Below, piece by piece: positions 17,701 to 20,628 of a DNA stretch of 20,628 bases. Source of the DNA: Reclinomonas americana ATCC 50394 (Eukaryota; Jakobida; Jakobea; Jakobida); NCBI GenBank assembly GCA_048213135.1, contig AFZH01023521.1, positions 1 through 20,628 on the forward strand, in the 5' to 3' direction. The notes under the pieces are model-generated. The model worked only from the letters and a program-made list of their open reading frames with translations. It ran no database searches and had not been told where the DNA came from. Within the stretch, counting starts at the first letter, position 1, and each line of letters begins with the position of its first letter. Position numbers and translations under genes: made by a program.

Positions 17701-20628
17701 CCTGCAACACGTGGCGTTTGTGCAATCGGAGCAGGCGCTACGCTTTCTGGTGACGACCAGAAATGCGCATCGACGGAGTGCTACTGCGCAGCATTCTGCT
17801 GCCACAAGCACGCGTGATGGTCCCTCCTCTTCAACTGGAGCTGGCCCGCCTGTACCAGACAGCAGCGCTGCAGATGCATGCGCAGTTGCAGATGATGCTT
17901 CAATCGACGACCTCTCATGGCGCCAGCACTTTTACGGCGCTCTGCGAGCGCACTGGCAATACGGTAAAGTGTGCTGTGCAACTGTTTGTTTGCGAATGCA
18001 ACATGAGAGCTAAATGTTTGTATTCACGGTCGTGTGTGCTGCTGTCGTTTGGCAGAGTCGCTGATAGCCCGGCGTGCTCTCGTCGCCATGATTCTTTGGA
18101 TGCGGAATCACCACTCCATTCAAGCTGAAATGTCACCTGCAGCGCTCGCACTTGCGGGCGATGGTCACATGAACACGCAGCGCCGTGGTCATCGTCGACG
18201 GCGACGGCGTCGACGCAGTGGTGGTGGTAATGCTGGTGGCGTTGTTGCTGCTGCTGTTGGTGGTGGTATTACTGGCACTGCTGCCGTTGATCATCGTGTT
18301 GTTGACGACGATGCATCTGGGAGTGATGGTGGTGGTGGTGGTGGTGGTGGTGGTGGTGGTGGTGGTGGTGGTGGTGACGTTCGCATGCATACGGAGGATG
18401 CGCTTGATGGTAGCAGCGCTGCAGCTGGTGATTCTGACGGTGGTGGCCACAACGTTAACGTGCGCATGCACGGCGACGATGTTGGTGATGATCGGCTTCG
18501 AGATGTTCCTGTTGAGGTTGCAATCGGTGTTGATGGTGATGCTGGTGGGAGTGGGAGTGGGAGCGCAAGCGCGAGTGGAGGGGATTCGGCAGCTGAATGC
18601 ATGCTTGTGGATATTGATGATGGTGGTGGTGGTGTGCACACTGAAGATGGATCCAACGTTAACACAGCTACTGGCCATGGGGGCGCAGGCAGCAGTGCGG
18701 TTGCCGACAGTGCCGACGGTGACGGTGGTGGTGACGAGGGTGGTTCTAATGACAAGAGTGCAAGTCCATCGGCCGCAGCTGATCCACCAGTGCCTTGCGG
18801 GCCCAGCTGTACGTGGATGGGCGTGTTTACCGATTCAGACTGCATGATCTGTGGGTTGAACGTGGCTGTTTGCCGCGCAATGCACACGCGAGTTGAGAAA
18901 GCGTGCGGAGTCTGGAAGAGTACAGACAGTTCAAGGTGTGTCTGTGGCGTCGATAAGGGAATCAGGTGTTGGCTCACTGCCGCAACCGCCGGTGAGTTTC
19001 ATTAGTTACACACATGTTGTTTGCTGCACAACCTATACGTGCTCTTGCTGCTCTGTATCTGTGTACCACGACGAGGTCCACTTTCCGGGGCCGCCAGTCA
19101 GTATAGATGTGTTTATTTTCTCGTCTCTAAAGCGTTCCCACTTTCGTTCTGTACTGTGCTGTGCTATGGCCTCGGTTCACCTATATTCATGCCCACTCTG
19201 CATGCATGCGCAGGGGCTGACGAGAGGTGGGAGATATTTGACTACGGCGACGGATTCGCCGAGAAGCAACTCCTGCCCTTGCTGCGAAAACGAGCACGGC
19301 TTCGGCGAATTCTTGCTGATTTCGGAGGTCTCGTTGACGATCATGTGCGTAAGAGCTGTGAGCGACAGCTGGCCAACATCACCCGCAAGTTGAGAGCGAT
19401 TGGATACAACAACGCACGCAACTTCGTGGATCAGTTGCGCAACAGTCGTTTGCACCATGTGCATTATCGATATCCAGTCGCTGTCTGCATGCAGGAACTG
19501 ACGCGCTGTGTATATATGTGTGCGCGCGCATGTGAATGCAGGGTGGTGGTCGTCCACGCTGCTGTCGCGGATCCCAACTTGGCTGCAGCGATTCCAGACT
19601 TGACGCAGCGACAGAGATTCGTCACCGGCAGTGACGGCAAGCCAGTGCTACGACAGCGAGCGTTCGGTCTCGACAACACGACGAAACTGCAGAGGTCGGG
19701 GTTCGGCTACGAACAACGAGACGCACAGTCAGTGGTGCGTCTCCTTCTCCTGCGCAGCGAGTACACATATTGTGCCGGGCTTACTATTTCTTATCCTGGA
19801 TCACTTGCAGGAAGCCAAGGCAAGAGTGTGCACAGAAACGGACGCAGCCTTTGCTCAATGGCAGCGGACGGAGCTGAACGAGGCCGGCTCGACTGGTTTC
19901 TGCGTTGCGTGCGGCACGTGGCGTACCGCTGGCCCGGACAAGGTGCTCTACTGCACCAACATCGAGTGCCCGTTGCACGGCAAGCCCGTTGGTCGGGACC
20001 GAAGCGCCTCGTGGGTCACCGCAGTGAATCATCTGAAGGCGGTGAATGTGTCGAGCGTGGTGGAGGAGGAGAAGGACGATGCTGCCGATCGTGACAAGGG
20101 CGGCAAGAAGGGTGGCGCAGTGGGCAAGAGGGGTGGCAAGAACGGTGGTCGTGGCAAGAACGGTGGTCGTGGCAAGCAGGCTGGCGCAGTGGGCAAGAAG
20201 GGCGGCAGGATGGGTGGCAATTGCAAGAAGGGTGGCAAGACGGGTGGAGGGGCGAAGCGTGAGCGTCTTCCGTCGTCGGAATCCGCATCTGGCTCTGAGT
20301 CATCAGAGACGGGCTCGGATTCAGCAGACGGCAATTCGGAGGGCAGCTACCGGCCGCACAAGAAGAGGAGGAATACGGGAGAGGTCAGTACCGCGATCTT
20401 CGCTGTGCATGCACTTGACTGACAGCACCGGTGTGCACAGATGCAGTCCCAGTCACGGCAGCGGCCGCGAACGCGTGCATCAACGAAGGATGCTGAGCAC
20501 CGCACAAGCCCTCGCAGCAGGTCAGTTCAAACTGTATATTGTACTCGGATGTCCTCCTCGCACCCCTGCTCACCAGTACGATTTGTATTTGCGCAGCGAG
20601 GACGAGAGTGCTCCATCTGCTGCTGGGT
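4879..20628 (+). CDS. Giant intron-rich gene (about 34 exons, >3,600 codons), UBR4/BIG-like candidate, 3' end outside window
   Basis: Exons by my splice reading: 4879-5190, 5257-5380, 5514-5748, 5808-6437, 6523-6588, 6683-6958, 7044-7203, 7312-7686, 7775-8056, 8126-8363, 8446-8547, 9067-9154, 9390-9548, 9627-9746, 9884-10139, 10209-10569, 10653-10742, 11071-11214, 11300-11566, 11833-12120, 12193-12819, 13366-14061, 14145-14879, 14964-15044, 15116-15376, 15474-15716, 15790-16896, 16983-17132, 17670-17963, 18056-18991, 19214-19734, 19811-20383, 20441-20520, 20597-end. Every junction is GT...AG and phase-consistent, with no stop in about 10.9 kb of coding sequence. The start is the first ATG of the first coding block (MSAHTHTHSEHEL); an upstream exon is possible. 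Predicted protein: helical Ala/Leu-rich segments, acidic and Lys/Gly tracts, poly-Gly, a UBR-box-like Cys cluster and a second zinc-site candidate. E3-ligase or scaffold function is inference. The weakest junctions are at 6588, 8547, 9154, 10569 and 16896. If those fail, the region splits into 2-4 genes. Confidence 0.68.
5808..7686 (+). other. Giant gene, exons 4-8: helical segment followed by basic and acidic low-complexity tracts
   Basis: Residues about 224-726. Exon 4 begins with a Leu-rich helix (DDVDLLQLLAVLDELHSSL), continues with a charged helix (AKRRRALQLELEAKKSEEEQ) and an Ala/Pro linker (PEPEPVPVPAAAP), then a Leu/Ala helix. Exons 6-7 are Ala/Lys/Arg-rich (QPKSKKKKPK). Exon 8 goes from a basic Arg/Gly stretch (GSTRRGTRGAGRAVKRAR) to a long Asp/Glu/Ser tract (SLTSEEEEDHDELK, GEGEGDDSDAESEEDE). 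The basic-then-acidic arrangement is typical of nuclear or nucleolar disordered linkers. Introns: 5749-5807, 6438-6522, 6589-6682, 6959-7043, 7204-7311. The junction at 6588 uses a weak GTTGTG donor. Confidence 0.55.
7775..8547 (+). other. Giant gene, exons 9-11: folded-looking segment of unknown family
   Basis: Residues about 727-933. Exon 9 reads EGRITIPGHLFTAADHDC, then a helical stretch (PALLVGTLLRVCEIAQEA) and RERAMLEHAAQCIQRF. Exon 10 contains ICTLLSLLGAHSDQLDEA and ATLALLGSLVWLSSS, consistent with alpha-helical repeats. Exon 11 (8446-8547) encodes RRRLIAVDLAYFRGEGSRRD. Intron 8364-8445 has the one perfect GTAAGT donor of the window. If exon 11 were read on through intron 11 the frame would close at 8733-8735; I prefer splicing at 8547 because the downstream exon at 9067 continues in phase 1. 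Confidence 0.55.
8587..8810 (+). repeat. Degenerate direct repeats inside intron 11
   Basis: GTGCATCAGTGATGTT occurs at 8587-8602 and 8675-8690. A second pair is GTTGGCAATCAC...TAGATATTCATT (about 8640-8672) and GTTGGCGATCGATCAC...TAGATGCTCATT (about 8767-8799). The spacing (88 and about 127 bp) is unequal, so this is an old duplication with indels rather than a regular array. Confidence 0.6.
8866..8962. repeat. 97-bp imperfect inverted repeat (hairpin)
   Basis: Outer arms CTGATGATGA (8866-8875) and TCATCATCAG (8953-8962) are exact reverse complements, as are inner arms AAGAGAAGAACGGA (8885-8898) and TCCGTTCTTCTCTT (8931-8944). Arm spacers (9 and 8 nt) and the loop (about 32 nt) are not paired. 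No target-site duplication is evident at the ends, so a MITE is possible but unproven. Confidence 0.8.
9067..10569 (+). other. Giant gene, exons 12-16: beta-rich segment and mixed domain of unknown family
   Basis: Residues about 934-1261. Exons 12-15 read as a likely beta-sheet domain: IRTPPFVVCYAYAVTEQC, SFGITSFHGAKKVGDTISY, DFSIRFREVEVPPGDE, TVEVGPLEIIGDEAVA, KKHYVRLYFEHNVVSG, GLTNISLPVVHNQTRR. Exon 16 encodes SGEMVAIFNRLFVRRQHFG and HVQLFVHQLLPSIRE. Introns 9155-9389, 9549-9626, 9747-9883 and 10140-10208 keep the frame. The phase-2 junctions at 9548 and 9746 use GTGAGT and GTGCGT and are convincing. The 9155-9389 intron is less certain because part of it (9155-9330, frame 2) looks Lys/Arg/Ala-rich and protein-like. 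I do not recognise the fold. Confidence 0.58.
10570..10652 (+). other. Intron 16, removes an apparent stop at 10674
   Basis: Exon 16 in its own frame would end IRALLPL followed by TGA at 10674-10676. Donor GTGAGG at 10570 (phase 1) and acceptor CCGCCAG at 10652 move the reading to PSSSSTMNATLNSTGEPE, which continues to a perfect GTGAGT donor at 10743. The 83-bp length matches its neighbours. A pyrimidine tract (TGTTCGTCTCTCT) lies about 30 nt upstream of the acceptor. Confidence 0.55.
10743..11070 (+). other. Intron 17 (328 bp)
   Basis: GTGAGT donor and TTCCTCAG acceptor, phase 1. The sequence inside has stops in all forward frames and no protein-like frame. Nothing else is recognised in it. 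Confidence 0.7.
11071..12819 (+). other. Giant gene, exons 18-21: Lys/Gly tract, helical segment, long acidic region
   Basis: Residues about 1292-1733. Exon 18 encodes SLSDDDFVSRKS, then a Lys/Gly run (KGKNGKNGKSG, GKKGKKGKKNKKDK). Exon 19 is helical (VCDAIMLLSGDLDAGRAD, ISRRLLTDIARLQQSAVDDV). Exon 20 is a Glu/Ala-rich probable coiled coil (EEAAAVDRDMQFEADAAEM, LEEFEARQLQLDGEEEAVEQ). Exon 21 starts with a helix (EIRAAVRSHLTSLMERIIAR) and ends in an acidic tract (TEDDECGDEPMPDADHDHG, GDEEVVEDEAEAIRRAQE). Introns 11215-11299, 11567-11832 and 12121-12192 are all phase 1. The 72-bp intron 12121-12192 is open and a multiple of three, so the two exons also read through in frame. Confidence 0.62.
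11567..11832 (+). other. Intron 19 (266 bp)
   Basis: Donor GTGCGA after CACGGCTGTTCATG and acceptor GTTGTAG at 11832 join the frames in phase 1. The interior includes TGTGCGTGCC/CACACA runs and a short open stretch (11632-11830), which I could not join in phase as an extra exon. Confidence 0.55.
12820..13365 (+). other. Intron 21 (546 bp), TTG/TGC-repeat-rich
   Basis: A perfect GTGAGT donor follows CGCAGAG and the acceptor is GATCTGCAG at 13365 (phase 1). From about 12960 to 13230 the + strand is dominated by TTG/TGT trinucleotides and CATGTTG/CTGTTG words, with a repeated motif of the type CATGTCACTG / GATGTCATGATGTCA. Confidence 0.75.
12960..13230 (+). repeat. Imperfect TTG-trinucleotide low-complexity block
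   Basis: Runs of (TTG)3-6, such as TGTTGTTGTTGTTGTTGC at 12964, GTTGTTGCTGTTGTTGCC at about 13033 and TGTTGTTGTTGTCGTTG at about 13164, are separated by CACTG and CATG words. It lies wholly inside intron 21 and produces spurious Thr/Asn-rich minus-strand frames. Confidence 0.8.
13366..14879 (+). other. Giant gene, exons 22-23: long Ala/Leu-rich helical domain
   Basis: Residues about 1734-2210. Exon 22 (696 bp) encodes successive helices: AAAVRFFARLVDSACMRV, STAADLARSAQCDLDSLE, AHNADSALRAAETEMVALC, LLQLAALNLRLAKDTHL, SRLEHVLRATLACRPLHRL. Exon 23 (735 bp) continues with LYDELLRERLRGCLQLLMRA, FSMRCLIALASVTPCMEVV, KTAARAAFCIGSLANEMMH and TSMSLVRLLVTRIRLAED, ending in an acidic Gly-rich tail. The pattern suits ARM/HEAT-like alpha-solenoid repeats, as known for giant E3 scaffolds; the assignment is inference. 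Intron 14062-14144 is a clean phase-1 junction (GTGCGT / ATTGTAG) with CTGAC upstream of the acceptor. Confidence 0.65.
14964..15716 (+). other. Giant gene, exons 24-26: short linker and folded segments
   Basis: Residues about 2211-2405. Exon 24 (81 bp) is a Ser/Ala/Gly linker. Exon 25 encodes SLGCFLARDFPLLWIALVTD, GDSTTIELGDDERVHLVQA and RAIQCAVLATVGCNYWNMS. Exon 26 encodes GKRPRPAPADVVKFIVD and VVFAEAVLHTCVLVSQRIL. The introns are 71, 97 and 73 bp, all phase 1 with GTGAGT/GTGAGC donors. Exon 24 is supported mainly by splice sites and phase, because it is too short to show codon bias. Confidence 0.62.
15790..16896 (+). other. Giant gene, exon 27 (1107 bp): Trp-rich folded domain of unknown family
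   Basis: Residues about 2406-2774. This is the longest exon. The first half is unusually rich in Trp/Tyr (TRWQWMDCWLYRAHYTV, IGDWRLPEYVCTVWAIV, AECNWYVAGAKIWPLPP), then RLRVVYDYLFSRWTRDRLDY, a Ser/Ala/Glu linker, ALADEAAQWLWEPRDGLP, and helices at the end (DAVLLDALLLASKRQHP). It looks like a globular domain followed by helices, but I cannot place it in a known family. Read without the next intron it would stop at TAA 16905-16907; splicing at GTTGCG (16897) to GTGCAG (16982) keeps phase 1 and an 86-bp intron, typical here. Confidence 0.62.
16983..17963 (+). other. Giant gene, exons 28-29 with 537-bp intron between
   Basis: Residues about 2775-2922. Exon 28 encodes GERCCALMFGRHQLLRVHAD, DADPGDGPVHLLVVQQTSS and ends MAEG at a GTACGT donor (17133). 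Exon 29 (17670-17963) encodes TTVSAALQHVAFVQSEQAL, a Ser/Ala/Pro linker and SIDDLSWRQHFYGALRAHW. Both junctions are phase 1. The intervening intron 17133-17669 has no protein-like frame; it contains CT-rich tracts (about 17230-17280 and 17580-17610) and ends ATTGCTGCAG. Confidence 0.58.
17133..17669 (+). other. Intron 28 (537 bp)
   Basis: GTACGT donor and TTGCTGCAG acceptor, phase 1. It holds CT simple-sequence tracts and TGTGTACATGTG/CACGTGCACTCG words. A short extra exon inside cannot be excluded, but none is phase-compatible and protein-like on inspection. Confidence 0.55.
18328..18375 (+). repeat. (GGT)16 microsatellite encoding 16 glycines
   Basis: Sixteen perfect GGT codons follow GGGAGTGAT and precede GACGTTCGC. 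It lies in frame in exon 30 and is probably length-variable. Confidence 0.95.
18796..18990 (+). other. UBR-box-like Cys/His cluster (degenerate)
   Basis: Sixty-five residues just before the 18991 splice site contain, in order, CGPSCTW, then CMICGLNVAVCRAMH, then CGVW, then RCVCGVDKGIRCWL. Known family: UBR boxes of N-degron E3 ligases have C-T/S-F/W, CxxC, a Cys/His group and a closing F/R-C-D/V-C-G. The order and closing CVCG fit. The spacing between CTW and CxxC is about four residues short, and the second CxxC plus HxxH of a canonical box is incomplete. It may be a variant UBR box or another zinc knuckle. Confidence 0.4.
18992..19213 (+). other. Intron 30 (222 bp)
   Basis: GTGAGT donor and TGCATGCGCAG acceptor, phase 1. 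It holds T-rich tracts and no continuing protein-like frame. The acceptor is preceded by an alternating purine-pyrimidine CATGCATGCGC run. Confidence 0.7.
19214..19734 (+). other. Giant gene, exon 31: basic helical segment
   Basis: Residues about 3235-3408. It encodes ADERWEIFDYGDGFAEKQ, a basic helix (LLPLLRKRARLRRILADFGG) and ERQLANITRKLRAIGYNNA, and later AAIPDLTQRQRFVTGSDGK and QRSGFGYEQRD. The middle part (about 19445-19541: CVYMCARACEC, encoded by TGTGTATATATGTGTGCGCGC) looks intronic although the frame stays open. I could not find a phase-matched donor for the GAATGCAG acceptor at 19541. The 3' junction GTGCGT at 19735 and TTGCAG at 19810 is clean, phase 0. Confidence 0.5.
19901..19990 (+). 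other. Candidate zinc-binding Cys/His motif
   Basis: CVACGTW followed by VLYCTNIECPLHGKP gives CxxC-x13-CxxxxCxxH. The CxxC/CxxxxCxxH pattern suits one zinc ion in a treble-clef or ribbon-like site. It does not match a specific family I can name. Confidence 0.45.
20092..20262 (+). repeat. Degenerate Lys/Gly-coding tandem repeat
   Basis: Repeating GGCAAGAAGGGTGGC-type words, with the 18-bp GGTGGTCGTGGCAAGAAC/AAG unit repeated and GGCGCAGTGGGCAAGA occurring twice (20113 and 20183). It codes for KGG/KNGG motifs in exon 32. Confidence 0.8.
20441..20628 (+). other. Giant gene, exons 33-34: basic and Ser-rich tail, runs off the window
   Basis: Exon 33 (20441-20520) encodes MQSQSRQRPRTRASTKDA and SPRSR up to a GTCAGT donor in phase 2. 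Exon 34 starts at 20597 after TTTGCGCAG and reads SEDESAPSAAG to the window end. Intron 20521-20596 is 76 bp. Composition is disordered, Arg/Ser then Asp/Glu. Confidence 0.6.

Larger units (their letters stand above)
18056..18991 (+). other. Giant gene, exon 30: basic, poly-Gly, Asp/Gly-rich linker ending in a Cys/His cluster
   Basis: Residues about 2923-3234. It begins with a helix (ESLIARRALVAMILWMRNHH), then a run of eight Arg (HRRRRRRRRSGGG) that could be a nuclear-localisation signal. Next come Gly/Ala/Asp-rich disorder, 16 consecutive Gly and repeated Asp/Gly/Ser/His segments. It ends in a compact Cys/His-rich segment (see the UBR-box-like entry). GGT/GAT/GTG-rich codon use makes the reverse strand look open. 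Intron 17964-18055 (GTAAAG) before it and 18992-19213 (GTGAGT) after it are phase 1. Confidence 0.65.
19811..20383 (+). other. Giant gene, exon 32: Cys/His motif, Lys/Gly repeat tract, Ser/Glu acidic tail
   Basis: Residues about 3409-3599. It starts ETDAAFAQWQRTELNEAG, followed by a Cys/His motif (19901-19990), then WVTAVNHLKAVNVSSVVEEE. After that about 57 residues (20092-20262) of Lys/Gly repeats occur (GGKKGGAVGKRGGKNGGRG, KNGGRGKQAGAVGKKGG), then an acidic Ser/Glu tract (ESASGSESSETGSDSADG) and KKRRN. The basic-plus-acidic layout repeats that of exons 8 and 18. GTCAGT at 20384 and GTGCACAG at 20440 close a 57-bp intron in phase 0. Confidence 0.65.

Noticed and set aside
18133-18977. Minus-strand Thr-rich and Pro/Ser-rich open frames
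   Set aside because: They are produced by the GGT/GAT repeats of exon 30 read backwards.

Overview
The window looks like nuclear DNA of a unicellular eukaryote that I cannot name. It has no bacterial operon structure or ribosome-binding sites. Its coding blocks are split by many short GT...AG introns, mostly 57-140 bp, with donors such as GTGAGT, GTGCGT, GTACGT, GTCAGT and GTTGCG, and CTGAC/CTAAC branch-point-like motifs. Non-coding DNA is rich in CT, CA/TG and TTG simple repeats. All supported genes are on the + strand. The long minus-strand open frames are shadows of low-complexity or GC-biased coding sequence.

Region 1 (1-4636) is the 3' part of a gene for a large, secreted or surface-type protein made of fibronectin-III-like beta-sandwich repeats. 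It ends in a 22/24-residue Gly/Ser/Thr/Val tandem repeat. This gene contains several places where the protein frame jumps, so it is either a decaying or programmed-frameshift gene, or a repeat-family locus with consensus errors. Region 2 (4637-4878) is a short intergenic spacer.

Region 3 (4879-20628, running off the right edge) I read as ONE giant gene. By matching donor/acceptor sites and intron phase, about 34 exons chain into a single frame of about 3,630 codons without a stop. Apparent stops at 8733, 10674 and 16905, which would suggest separate genes, are removed by ordinary introns with the correct phase. The protein is mostly helical and Ala/Leu-rich, with acidic Asp/Glu/Ser tracts, two Lys/Gly-rich tracts, a poly-Gly run, a Cys/His cluster resembling a degenerate UBR box (18796-18990) and a second Cys/His zinc-site candidate (19901-19990). 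The working hypothesis is a giant UBR4/BIG-like scaffold or E3-ligase-type protein, but most of it is unrecognised.

The most notable signals are the single-gene reconstruction itself, a run of 15 consecutive phase-1 introns, the frame-preserving higher-order tandem repeat with mostly synonymous differences, and the contrast between a frameshifted gene and an intact giant neighbour. No tRNA, rRNA, CRISPR array or transposase was seen.
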